Below are positions 1-5,467 of a DNA stretch of 5,467 nucleotides, piece by piece (position 1 is the first letter of the stretch; every line of letters starts with the position of its first letter). The notes under the pieces were generated by a model. The model had not been told where the DNA came from, made no database searches, and was given only the letters and a program-made list of their open reading frames with translations. The position numbers and the translations under genes are program-made. The DNA is from an uncultured Collinsella sp. (GTDB lineage Bacteria > Actinomycetota > Coriobacteriia > Coriobacteriales > Coriobacteriaceae), in assembly GCA_900547285.1 (NCBI GenBank), contig URGF01000126.1, positions 1 to 5,467 on the forward strand. The letters run 5' to 3'.

Positions 1-6
1 CCGGCC

Positions 7-28
7 CCTGAGGAAAGCTCAGCTCAGG
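7..28 (-). other. Weak hairpin overlapping the end of the 6-phospho-beta-glucosidase gene
   Basis: CCTGAG (7-12) and CTCAGG (23-28) can form a 6-bp stem with a 10-base loop across the stop codon. An alternative 5-bp stem pairs 8-12 with 18-22. It could be the start of a transcript-end structure, but the window stops before any U-run could be seen, so a terminator cannot be claimed. Confidence 0.25.
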
Positions 29-1440
29 TCCTCGCCGTTTGAGGCAATTACCTTGCGATACCACTCGAACGATCTTTTCTTGCTGCGCCGACGTGTGCCG
101 TGTCCTTCGTCATCGAGGTCGACATAAATGAAACCGTAGCGCTTGCGCATCTGGCCCGTTGCGACCGAAACCAGATCGATCGGTCCCCAGCACGTGTAGC
201 CCAGGAGGTCCACCCCGTCGATTTCGACGGCGTCCTTCATAGCCTGGATGTGCTCGCGCAGGTAATCGATACGGTATCCATCATCCACAAAGCCGTTCTG
301 ATCCGGCTCATCCGGGGCTCCGAGACCGTTCTCCACGATAAAGAGCGGCTTTTCGTACCGGTCGTATATGTCGTTCATGGTGATGCGCAGCCCTGCGGGA
401 TCGATGAATCTGCCCCATGGCTCCATCTTGAGGTAAGGGTTGGGGGCACTCTTGAGTAGATTGGAGTCGAACTGCCCCTCGGTGTTTGCCTGCGCCACGC
501 GCGTCGAGTAGTAAGAGAAGCCCACGAAGTCCACCGGATTCTGCGCAAGGACCTCCTCATCGCCCTCCGCCCAAGGAATCGCGAACCCTTGACGCTCATA
601 CTCCGTGAGCATGTAGCACGGATAGTGGCCGCGCACCTGCACGTCGGTGAACATGTAGTGCTTGCGATTCTCGTCCTGAGCCGTTTTAACGTCGGCAGGG
701 TTGCAGGTAGCAGGATAGAAAATACCCGCATTGAGCATGCAGCCGATTTGCGCACCAGGGATGATCTCATGGCAGGCGCGCACCGCGCAAGCACTCGCCA
801 CGAGCACGTGATGCACCGCGTTATGAACGGAGACGTAGCGGTCCTCCCCCTCATCAAACACGATGCCTGCCGCCATGAAGCACGCAGAGGTCATGATGTT
901 GATCTCGTTGAACGTGAGCCAAGAGCGCACTTGATTGCGGTAACGTGCGAACACAGTGCGAGCGAAGCGCTCAAACATGCCCACGAGAGCGCGGTTGCGC
1001 CAACCGCCGTATGCCGTAACAAGATGCATGGGCACGTCATAGTGGTTGAGCGTCACCACCGGCTCGATGCCCTGTTCGAGGCAGGTGCGAAACACATCCT
1101 CATAGAACGCGAGGCCCTGCTCGTTGGGTTCGGAGTCATCCCCGTTGGGGAATATACGGCTCCATGCGATGGAGAGGCGCAGAGCCTTGAAGCCCATCTC
1201 GCCGAAGAGCGCGATGTCCTCGCGGTAATGATGATAGAAATCGATGGCCTGTTGGGCCGGGTAGTAATGGTCGGACAGCGGCTCGAGCGGAACGTCGTCA
1301 CCCCTGATGACGGCGAGACGGTCCCGCCCGTACGGCAGAAGATCCGCGTTGGCGAGCCCCCGCCCGCCCTCGTCCCAGGCACCCTCACACTGGTTGGCGG
1401 AAAGCGCGCCGCCCCAGAGGAAATCAGAACGCAATGGCAT
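19..1440 (-). CDS. bglA: 6-phospho-beta-glucosidase, glycoside hydrolase family 1
   Basis: Cytoplasmic enzyme that hydrolyses 6-phospho-beta-glucosides delivered by the PTS into glucose 6-phosphate and an aglycone or glucose. The product is 473 residues, normal for the family. The GH1 N-terminal signature FLWGGALSANQCEGAW is at residues 7-22, the acid/base glutamate is in TFNEIN (Glu179) and the nucleophile is in IVENG (Glu370). Near the C-terminus, DLVS...KRYGFIYVD (Ser425, Lys433, Tyr435) is the loop that binds the substrate's 6-phosphate, which favours a phospho-glucosidase over a plain beta-glucosidase. The start at 1440 is chosen because AAGGAGG lies 6 bases upstream and GH1 homology begins directly there; the frame stays open to 1509, but the extra 23 residues look unlike the family. 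It is the last gene of the licT-EIIBC-bglA operon visible here. The exact substrate and the paralogue name (bglA, bglH or ascB) cannot be settled from sequence alone. Confidence 0.94.
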   Translation of the reverse strand: MPLRSDFLWGGALSANQCEGAWDEGGRGLANADLLPYGRDRLAVIRGDDVPLEPLSDHYYPAQQAIDFYHHYREDIALFGEMGFKALRLSIAWSRIFPNGDDSEPNEQGLAFYEDVFRTCLEQGIEPVVTLNHYDVPMHLVTAYGGWRNRALVGMFERFARTVFARYRNQVRSWLTFNEINIMTSACFMAAGIVFDEGEDRYVSVHNAVHHVLVASACAVRACHEIIPGAQIGCMLNAGIFYPATCNPADVKTAQDENRKHYMFTDVQVRGHYPCYMLTEYERQGFAIPWAEGDEEVLAQNPVDFVGFSYYSTRVAQANTEGQFDSNLLKSAPNPYLKMEPWGRFIDPAGLRITMNDIYDRYEKPLFIVENGLGAPDEPDQNGFVDDGYRIDYLREHIQAMKDAVEIDGVDLLGYTCWGPIDLVSVATGQMRKRYGFIYVDLDDEGHGTRRRSKKRSFEWYRKVIASNGEDLS

Positions 1441-1446
1441 GGGAGT

Positions 1447-1453
1447 CCTCCTT
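1447..1453 (-). promoter_or_regulatory. Ribosome binding site of the GH1 gene
   Basis: AAGGAGG on the minus strand lies 6 bases before the ATG at 1440. It decides in favour of this start over the upstream in-frame ATG at 1509, which has no comparable site and would place the intercistronic hairpin inside the coding region. Confidence 0.8.
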
Positions 1454-1471
1454 ATCTTGCTTTTAGTGCGA

Positions 1472-1499
1472 ACGGGCACCACCATGCAGCGGTGCCCGT
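1472..1499 (-). other. Intercistronic hairpin between EIIBC and GH1 genes
   Basis: A perfect 9-bp stem, ACGGGCACC with GGTGCCCGT, encloses a 10-base loop, 19 bases before the GH1 Shine-Dalgarno sequence. No U-run follows (the next bases are TCGCAC), so it is not a standard intrinsic terminator. By analogy with other operons it may stabilise mRNA, mark a processing site or cause partial attenuation that sets EIIBC against enzyme expression. No RAT-like sequence accompanies it. The spacer (1441-1567) shows no gene. Confidence 0.6.
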
Positions 1500-1567
1500 C
1501 CGGGTTCATGGGGCCCCAGTTCCGAGAAGAGACTCGTTGCGCTAAGGCACCCTTCTAGATGCAGCGC

Positions 1568-2998
1568 TTAAGCCTCAAGGGCCTCCTCGGCTTCCTTCTC
1601 GCCCGATTCGCGATTGTCGAAGCCAAAGACCATGCAGAGGGCGAATGTCACCGCAAAGCCAATCGCGCAGCTGATGGCGCCCGGAATGATGTCCTGGCTG
1701 AACTTGATGACGTTCATCCACGGGAAGCCGACTCCCGAGAAGACGAAGATGCGCGCGTTGAGCAGACCGCATGCAAGGCCGCCGGCCGCGCCGCCGATCA
1801 TCGACCAAGCGAGCGCCTTCTTATCGCGCAAGAGGATGCCGTAAATGATGGGCTCGGATACGCGGCCGAGCGCATAGGTAGCGAAGGTAGTCCAACCGAG
1901 CTGACGGTTAGCCTTGCCCTTTGCACGGATGCCGTAGGCGAGCGCGACCGCAAGCGTCACGTAAACAACCACCGTCGTACCCGGAGTGCACACGGCGTCA
2001 TAGCCCACCTCAAGCCAGCCGGGCATCATAGCGGTGAGAATCGGCACATGCATGCCGGTAGCGAGCACGAGGTGCCACGTCGCACCGACCACCAGACCGC
2101 ACAGCGGACCGGCGTTCGCGCCGAGCCAGATGATGATATCGGCGATGATGCCCATAATGAAGGAGACGGCGGGGCCGAAGACGCAGAGTGCAAGCGGCAG
2201 CATGATGAGCATGGTCCCCACTGGAATCACGAGGATGCGCAGCATGTCAGGGCAATGCTTCTTGATAAGCCCCTCTACGTAGGACTGAATCCACACGATG
2301 AGGATGATGGGAAGCACCGACTGTGTGTAATTCACCAGCGTCATGGGGATGCCGTAGACGTCGAACGGAGCGCCCTCCTCGACGATAGCGAGCATGCTCG
2401 GATGAATCATAATAGCAGCCGTCATGAGCGCGAGCACAGGACTCGTCTGGAACTTCTTGGCCGCCGCATAGGCACCGAAGATCGGCAGGAAGTAATATGC
2501 CGCGTCTCCCACCAAGGTGAAGAGCCGGTACATGCTGCCCTCCGCGGCTAGAAGGCCCGCGCCTTCCGGACCAAGCAAAATGGTGAACATGCGGAAGATA
2601 CCCGCGATGCAGAACACGGGCAGAATGGGAGCGATAGAGCCGCTCACCGCATCGAGAATCAGATTGCCGATGCGCTTCGGAGCGAACCGCTCCTTCCAGG
2701 GAAGCCTCTCTGCTGCGTCCAGATCTTCATCAATCGCCGTCTGGACTTCAAAGCCGCCTTCCCTGCATACCGCGTCGTAGACCTTGTCGACGGTCGGCCC
2801 GATTACGAGCTGCACCTGGCCGCCAGCGTGCACCACGCTAATCACTTCGGGAATCGCATTGAGCTTGGCGTCATCTGCAAGCCCCTCGTCCTTAAGAACG
2901 AGGCGCAGACGCGTCATGCAATGCGTCGCGCTTGAAACATTCGCCTTGCCGCCCACCTCTTCGATGATTCTTTGGGCGAGTTTTTGATAGTTAGTCAT
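1568..2998 (-). CDS. Beta-glucoside-specific PTS permease, EIIBC component (no IIA domain)
   Basis: Membrane permease that imports a beta-glucoside and phosphorylates it at C6. The product is 476 residues. The EIIB domain is at about residues 1-80, with the phospho-cysteine in HCMTRLR (Cys27). After a linker, the glucose-type EIIC domain (about 105-460) is a run of hydrophobic helices with family patterns such as GAYAAAKKF, TWHLVLATGMH and GRVSEPIIYG, the last being a variant of the GITEP motif (379-383). The protein ends in a short acidic tail, GEKEAEEALEA, where BglF/BglP-type permeases carry a IIA domain. The B-C arrangement without A resembles E. coli AscF, so IIA must be supplied in trans; no candidate lies in this window. 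The start at 2998 is preferred because the Shine-Dalgarno sequence ends only one base before the adjacent ATG at 3001. It lies between licT and the GH1 gene, so a beta-glucoside is the likely substrate. By family knowledge it should also be the phosphoryl donor that silences the LicT-like regulator. Confidence 0.93.
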   Translation of the reverse strand: MTNYQKLAQRIIEEVGGKANVSSATHCMTRLRLVLKDEGLADDAKLNAIPEVISVVHAGGQVQLVIGPTVDKVYDAVCREGGFEVQTAIDEDLDAAERLPWKERFAPKRIGNLILDAVSGSIAPILPVFCIAGIFRMFTILLGPEGAGLLAAEGSMYRLFTLVGDAAYYFLPIFGAYAAAKKFQTSPVLALMTAAIMIHPSMLAIVEEGAPFDVYGIPMTLVNYTQSVLPIILIVWIQSYVEGLIKKHCPDMLRILVIPVGTMLIMLPLALCVFGPAVSFIMGIIADIIIWLGANAGPLCGLVVGATWHLVLATGMHVPILTAMMPGWLEVGYDAVCTPGTTVVVYVTLAVALAYGIRAKGKANRQLGWTTFATYALGRVSEPIIYGILLRDKKALAWSMIGGAAGGLACGLLNARIFVFSGVGFPWMNVIKFSQDIIPGAISCAIGFAVTFALCMVFGFDNRESGEKEAEEALEA

Positions 2999-3002
2999 CA
3001 TT

Positions 3003-3007
3003 CCTCC
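3003..3007 (-). promoter_or_regulatory. Ribosome binding site of the EIIBC gene
   Basis: GGAGG lies 4 bases before the ATG at 2998 but only 1 base before the ATG at 3001, which favours the second of two tandem ATG codons. A complementary CCTCC occurs at 3054-3058, at the end of RAT2, so this site could be masked in the mRNA. Confidence 0.7.
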
Positions 3008-3013
3008 TTTTAC

Positions 3014-3047
3014 GCCACGAATCGTCGTGGCACGAGATGGTTCTCGT
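3014..3047 (-). other. Two abutting hairpins in the licT-EIIBC spacer
   Basis: ACGAGA (3042-3047) pairs with TCTCGT (3032-3037) over an ACCA loop. Immediately after, GCCACGA (3025-3031) pairs with TCGTGGC (3014-3020) over a CGAT loop. These are 6-bp and 7-bp perfect stems with no base between them. The second is followed by GTAAAAGGAGG, not a U-run, so neither looks like an intrinsic terminator. They lie between RAT2 and the EIIBC ribosome binding site and would bring those two elements close together. Confidence 0.6.
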
Positions 3048-3056
3048 ACTTTCGGA

Positions 3057-3089
3057 GGTCATGCCCTGCCCTAACACAGGTTACAATCC
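3057..3089 (-). promoter_or_regulatory. RAT2: LicT/BglG-type ribonucleic antiterminator in the licT-EIIBC spacer
   Basis: The 33-base element starts 15 bases after the licT stop codon. It has the 5' half GGATTGTAA, a 4-bp stem CCTG/CAGG with an 8-base loop, and the 3' half GCATGACC. This matches the known RAT design: a closing GG/CC pair, a 9-base 5' strand containing TTGTWA, an upper stem, and an 8-base 3' strand beginning GCA and ending CC. It is the likely RNA target of the adjacent LicT-like protein. It is unusual because no U-run terminator overlaps its 3' half. Confidence 0.75.
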
Positions 3090-3104
3090 TTCTGGCCTGG
3101 GTTG

Positions 3105-3959
3105 TCAGCGTCCGGCTGTGCCGGATTCCGCCTTCGTACAGATACGGTTGACATGGAGCATGAAGTAAAGCTTCTCCTCGTCGGTGAGCTCCGTATGCCA
3201 TTCCCGCTTCATATAGGTACAGATGTGGTCGATGCATTGCGCAAGCTCGGGAAACTCCTCGCGCGAGTTCGCATAAAGCGGCAAATTGGCGCTGCTGAGG
3301 CTATCGTTACCCTTGATACGCTTGAACAGATACTGCACGTGTGTCGCAAACCGTGAGAACTCAAAAGACTCCCGATCGATGATGGTACGGAAATCGTACT
3401 CGACGATATCAGTGACATCGTTGAGCAGGCGCTCAAACGATTGGGCGCGATCGCTTGCCACAGTAACCTCTGCCCCAGTCTTTGCATTGACCAGATTCAT
3501 GGCGATGCTTGCCACCTCTTCGCGCGGCAGCTCGACGCCCAACTCCTGCCGCACGCGCGCGGTAATGTAGCGGCCGATTTTGTATTCCAGCGGATAAAGC
3601 TGCTGCACATCATAGGTAAGGGGCATATCAAAACGAATGCCCTTCCTCTGCCGCGCAATCGCAAAGGCGATATGGTCAGCCATGATGAGCACGGCGTTGG
3701 GACTGAGTTCGTAAGGCAGCTCGTTCTCTACAATATCCATGATCTTTGCCGTAAACAGCACCACATCGGCAGGAAGATCCTGCATGATACGCTGCCCCTC
3801 GGCATCGATGCTATAGAACGTGCGCTCGATATGGTCCATCGCGAGCTCCCGGGGGAAGTCACCACCGAAGCCGACACCCTTGCCGAGCGCCACGACCTCG
3901 CGACCGCGACTATCTCGACAAATCACGGCGTTATTGTTGAGCTTTCTGATCGCCAGCAT
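3105..3959 (-). CDS. licT: LicT/BglG-family transcriptional antiterminator with two PRD domains
   Basis: RNA-binding regulator that, in this family, binds a RAT hairpin and prevents premature termination when the cognate PTS sugar is present. The product is 284 residues, close to the family's roughly 280. The N-terminal RNA-binding CAT domain (about 1-55) has the LNNNAV motif at 7-12 and the ALGKGVGF loop near 24-31. PRD1 (about 60-165) has the conserved His96 in ADHIAFAI, but its second histidine, in the IAxHxVNA position, is Asn155. PRD2 (about 170-275) has His207 (FATHVQ) and His269 (FMLHVNR), the same numbers as in B. subtilis LicT. The start at 3959 is supported by AGGAGG 9 bases upstream and by the family-typical first residues; the open frame extends to 3992 only through a GTG without a binding site. 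It is the first gene of the operon and is probably autoregulated through RAT1 in its leader. Confidence 0.93.
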   Translation of the reverse strand: MLAIRKLNNNAVICRDSRGREVVALGKGVGFGGDFPRELAMDHIERTFYSIDAEGQRIMQDLPADVVLFTAKIMDIVENELPYELSPNAVLIMADHIAFAIARQRKGIRFDMPLTYDVQQLYPLEYKIGRYITARVRQELGVELPREEVASIAMNLVNAKTGAEVTVASDRAQSFERLLNDVTDIVEYDFRTIIDRESFEFSRFATHVQYLFKRIKGNDSLSSANLPLYANSREEFPELAQCIDHICTYMKREWHTELTDEEKLYFMLHVNRICTKAESGTAGR

Positions 3960-3968
3960 ATCGATGCA

Positions 3969-3974
3969 CCTCCT
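3969..3974 (-). promoter_or_regulatory. Ribosome binding site of licT
   Basis: AGGAGG lies 9 bases before the ATG at 3959. It fixes the start at the residue where LicT homology begins and rules out the longer frame from 3992. Confidence 0.75.
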
Positions 3975-4012
3975 CTCTTGATGATAGGGCACTCATTCGG
4001 AGCTGAACAAAA

Positions 4013-4064
4013 AGGGCATGACCTCGGCAGAAAGCAGCACCCTACTTGCCTACGGTCATGCCCT
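4013..4064 (-). terminator. Intrinsic terminator/attenuator in the licT leader
   Basis: The perfect 11-bp outer stem pairs AGGGCATGACC (4054-4064) with GGTCATGCCCT (4013-4023). Inside it GGCA/TGCC and then AGTAG/CTGCT (one G-U) can also pair over a GGTG loop, giving a 52-base hairpin. The T-rich tract TTTTTGTT follows at once. It lies between the promoter and licT, the expected place for an attenuator. The ascending arm contains GCATGACC, the same eight bases as the 3' half of RAT2, which ties this terminator to the antitermination system. Confidence 0.82.
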
Positions 4065-4114
4065 AAAGTGACACCCGAATATATGTGCAATTGAATAACG
4101 AACGGAATCCGGAT

Positions 4115-4143
4115 GGCCATGCTCCCCAAAGGGATAACAACCC
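4115..4143 (-). promoter_or_regulatory. RAT1: LicT/BglG-type ribonucleic antiterminator at the 5' end of the licT leader
   Basis: The 29-base element has the 5' half GGGTTGTTA, a 4-bp stem TCCC/GGGA with loop TTTG, and the 3' half GCATGGCC. Segment lengths 9-4-4-4-8 equal those of the classic Bacillus RAT, in which the halves are GGATTGTTA and GCAAAACC. It begins only about 4 bases after the predicted transcription start. It ends 50 bases before the leader terminator and does not overlap it, so how it would block termination is not obvious. Confidence 0.75.
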
Positions 4144-4153
4144 ATCACATGTA

Positions 4154-4182
4154 TTTATAGGCCCACCCGAGATGAACGTCAA
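4154..4182 (-). promoter_or_regulatory. Sigma-70-type promoter of the licT-EIIBC-GH1 operon
   Basis: The -35 box TTGACG (4177-4182) and -10 box TATAAA (4154-4159) are separated by exactly 17 bases on the minus strand. Transcription should start near 4147, so the leader is about 190 bases and begins just before RAT1. The near-consensus quality fits an operon controlled mainly after initiation, by antitermination. Confidence 0.82.
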
Positions 4183-4192
4183 GTGTAAATTT

Positions 4193-4241
4193 GCGTAATC
4201 CGCACCCTTGATTGGCAACTTCATCCGCGTAATCCGCACCC
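4193..4241 (-). repeat. Two 15-bp direct repeats upstream of the -35 box
   Basis: GGGTGCGGATTACGC (minus strand) occurs identically at 4193-4207 and 4227-4241, a 34-base period. The near copy ends 10 bases upstream of the -35 box. Its core GCGGATTACGC is an imperfect palindrome, as in many protein-binding sites. It could be a tandem activator or repressor site, or two copies of a genome-wide repeat. Confidence 0.7.
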
Positions 4242-4256
4242 CCGACTGATTCTGAG

Positions 4257-4319
4257 TTGCGGTGAAATAGTTCCTGATGGAGCCAGCTGGGCCGTAAAAC
4301 AGGAACTATTTCATCGCAA
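4257..4319. repeat. Long inverted repeat between the helicase-nuclease gene and the operon promoter
   Basis: Arms of 20 bases at 4257-4276 and 4300-4319 pair with one exception: a G-U wobble in plus-strand RNA, an A-C mismatch in minus-strand RNA. The 23-base loop contains the palindrome CCAGCTGG (4283-4290). It starts 38 bases after the AddA stop, where a terminator would be expected, but no clear U-run follows on either strand. It may act as a terminator or 3' mRNA stabiliser, or belong to a family of extragenic palindromes. The flanking bases to 4357 show no gene. Confidence 0.75.
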
Positions 4320-4357
4320 GTTATGGGGAGACTGGGCGTGCGGACGGCCCTGGTGAG

Positions 4358-5467
4358 CTAGAGGTTGTAGGTGACCACCTGGGACTCGGCGGGGTTGGAG
4401 GGATCGGACTGCTCCACGCGGACGAACTTGACCGTCACCGTCTTAAAGCCCGCCTTGTGCAGAACATCCGAATAGACGCGCGCCTGCAGGGCGTGCTTCT
4501 CGAACAGCTGGTCGGGTGTCTCATCCGGCGTGCCACCCGTCTTGTAGTCGATGGCCAGTGCGCGTGACGGATCAGCCGGGTCGGTCGCCAGTGCATCGAT
4601 GGCGCCCTCGGCATATGCACCGTAGCGGGCAATGTCCTTGTCCTCGCAGCCCAGCGAAAAGAACGGCACCTCGGCGCGAACGCACGGCCAGGCAAGCAGC
4701 TCGTCACGGACCGCCGACTTGAGCCAGCGGTCCAGGGCAACGTCGAAGCGCTCGCGCTGCTCCGGCGTCAGGCGCCACAGACGCGCCAGCGCATCGGCAC
4801 GCGCGGCGGGCAGCTCATCGGCACCCATCTCGATCAGCCACTGGCAGGCGGCATGGAACGCCGAGCCCAGCGCCATGGGGTTGCCGGCGGGCTCGACAGC
4901 AGCCACGTCCGCATCCGTCATCTCGGAACCATCCGACTCCGCATCATCGCCGGCCTCGTCCATGGGCACGTGTGCCTCGGCGGCACGGTCCTCGGACTCG
5001 GCATGCAGCGCCGCGGCAATTGACGAGTAGCTGTACGAATCGCGCGCCGGATACGGGCAGGTGCCCATGCGCACGCCCACCGCCTGGGGATACACGAGCT
5101 CAAACGCATCGGGCTCGGGGTCGGCAGGACCGGGAACGGCGGCGCGGGCATCCGCACCGGCACCCTCCGGCTCCGCATCGCCGCGGACAAGCCTGCCTTC
5201 GGCATCAAGCGAAGCATTGGCCTCAAACGACTGCTCGCCAAAAGCAAAGTCAGCCAGCGAGATGAGCTCGTAGTCGCCCGGCTGGGAGTTGTCGAACACC
5301 AAACGGTCGGCATCGAGCTGCGGCATGTCCAGGCCGTCCGTCGGCAGAATACGGCGCAGCACGTCGTAGGTCAGATCGGTCTCGACGTCGAAGGCCGGCG
5401 CACACAGCTTGCCACGGCTCACGCCGGCATCCATCGCCAGAATGACCACCTCGCGCGCTCGCGTCAT
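4358..5467 (-). CDS. addA: AddA/RecB-type ATP-dependent helicase-nuclease, C-terminal part (5' end outside the window)
   Basis: C-terminal 369 codons of a UvrD-like helicase fused to a RecB-family nuclease, the AddA subunit that processes double-strand DNA ends for recombination. The fragment begins MTRAREVV, which matches the end of helicase motif VI (VALTRAR), so the edge methionine is internal and the gene continues beyond 5467. The nuclease domain follows in family order: SYSYSSI (144-150), GSAFH (201-205), EGAID (287-291, acidic metal ligand), IDYKTGG (306-312, catalytic D-x-K) and QARVY (328-332, the QxxxY motif). All the catalytic residues I can identify are present, so it looks active. 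The cysteines do not form the iron-sulfur pattern of AddB. Residues 85-125 and 155-196 are Ala-, Asp-, Glu- and Pro-rich and probably flexible. Other UvrD-nuclease fusions remain possible without the N-terminus. It seems functionally unrelated to the sugar operon downstream, which has its own promoter. Confidence 0.88.
   Translation of the reverse strand: MTRAREVVILAMDAGVSRGKLCAPAFDVETDLTYDVLRRILPTDGLDMPQLDADRLVFDNSQPGDYELISLADFAFGEQSFEANASLDAEGRLVRGDAEPEGAGADARAAVPGPADPEPDAFELVYPQAVGVRMGTCPYPARDSYSYSSIAAALHAESEDRAAEAHVPMDEAGDDAESDGSEMTDADVAAVEPAGNPMALGSAFHAACQWLIEMGADELPAARADALARLWRLTPEQRERFDVALDRWLKSAVRDELLAWPCVRAEVPFFSLGCEDKDIARYGAYAEGAIDALATDPADPSRALAIDYKTGGTPDETPDQLFEKHALQARVYSDVLHKAGFKTVTVKFVRVEQSDPSNPAESQVVTYNL

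Noticed and set aside
1441..1509. 23-residue N-terminal extension of the GH1 protein (ATG at 1509)
   Set aside because: It has no good ribosome binding site, spans the intercistronic hairpin and precedes the family's usual N-terminus, whereas the ATG at 1440 has AAGGAGG at 6 bases.
589..1545. 318-codon open frame on the plus strand opposite the GH1 gene
   Set aside because: It is antisense to a gene with clear catalytic motifs, is rich in His, Arg and Glu as expected of a frame shadow, and shows no recognisable domain.
1559..2551. 330-codon open frame on the plus strand opposite the EIIBC gene
   Set aside because: Its strongly hydrophilic His/Asp/Glu/Arg composition is the mirror of membrane-helix codons on the other strand, and it lacks a domain.
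3014..3031. Intrinsic terminator between licT and EIIBC
   Set aside because: The 7-bp stem is good, but it is followed by GTAAAAGGAGG on the transcribed strand, with no U-run.
3148..3153. TTGACA on the plus strand within licT as a -35 box
   Set aside because: No acceptable -10 box lies 16-18 bases downstream, and no plus-strand gene follows.
4054..4076. A complete second RAT overlapping the leader terminator
   Set aside because: GCATGACC is present, but the preceding GGGTGTCAC is a poor 5' half and there is no room for an upper stem, so only the 3' half can be supported.
3923..4129. 68-codon frame through the licT leader as a possible leader peptide
   Set aside because: It begins at a TTG without a ribosome binding site, runs through RAT1 and the terminator, and overlaps the licT start out of frame. 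The RNA structures explain the region better.
4193..4241. CRISPR-like repeat array
   Set aside because: There are only two 15-bp units with a 19-base gap, no further copies and no cas genes nearby.

Overview
The window suggests a moderately high-GC, anaerobic, sugar-fermenting actinobacterium of the Coriobacteriia, with Collinsella as the best guess. I infer this from codon choice and protein style, not from a search. All supported genes lie on the minus strand, so the window reads from right to left.

Layout in transcription order: (1) the last 369 codons of an AddA/RecB-type helicase-nuclease (5467 to 4358), cut by the window edge; (2) a gene-free stretch of about 400 bases (4357 to 3960). 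It holds a 20-bp inverted repeat, two 15-bp direct repeats, a near-consensus sigma-70 promoter, a LicT/BglG-type antiterminator site (RAT) and a long intrinsic-terminator hairpin; (3) a LicT/BglG-family antiterminator (3959 to 3105); (4) a short spacer with a second RAT site and two abutting hairpins; (5) a beta-glucoside PTS permease EIIBC with no IIA domain (2998 to 1568); (6) a 127-base spacer with a strong hairpin; (7) a GH1 6-phospho-beta-glucosidase (1440 to 19). The window ends just past this last stop codon.

Items 3, 5 and 7 form a classic aryl-/beta-glucoside utilisation operon. EIIBC imports and phosphorylates a beta-glucoside, for example cellobiose, salicin or arbutin. The GH1 enzyme cleaves the 6-phospho-glucoside inside the cell. 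The LicT-like protein should sense the phosphorylation state of the PTS and bind the RAT RNAs.

The protein-coding content is ordinary; the interesting part is the RNA control. Both RATs share the pattern GGRTTGTWA, a 4-bp stem, then GCATGRCC, but neither sits in the textbook position overlapping an intrinsic terminator. RAT1 ends 50 bases before the terminator, and RAT2 has no terminator with a U-run after it. The regulator also has Asn in place of one of the four conserved PRD histidines. These are deviations within a known type of system. I see no wholly new system here.
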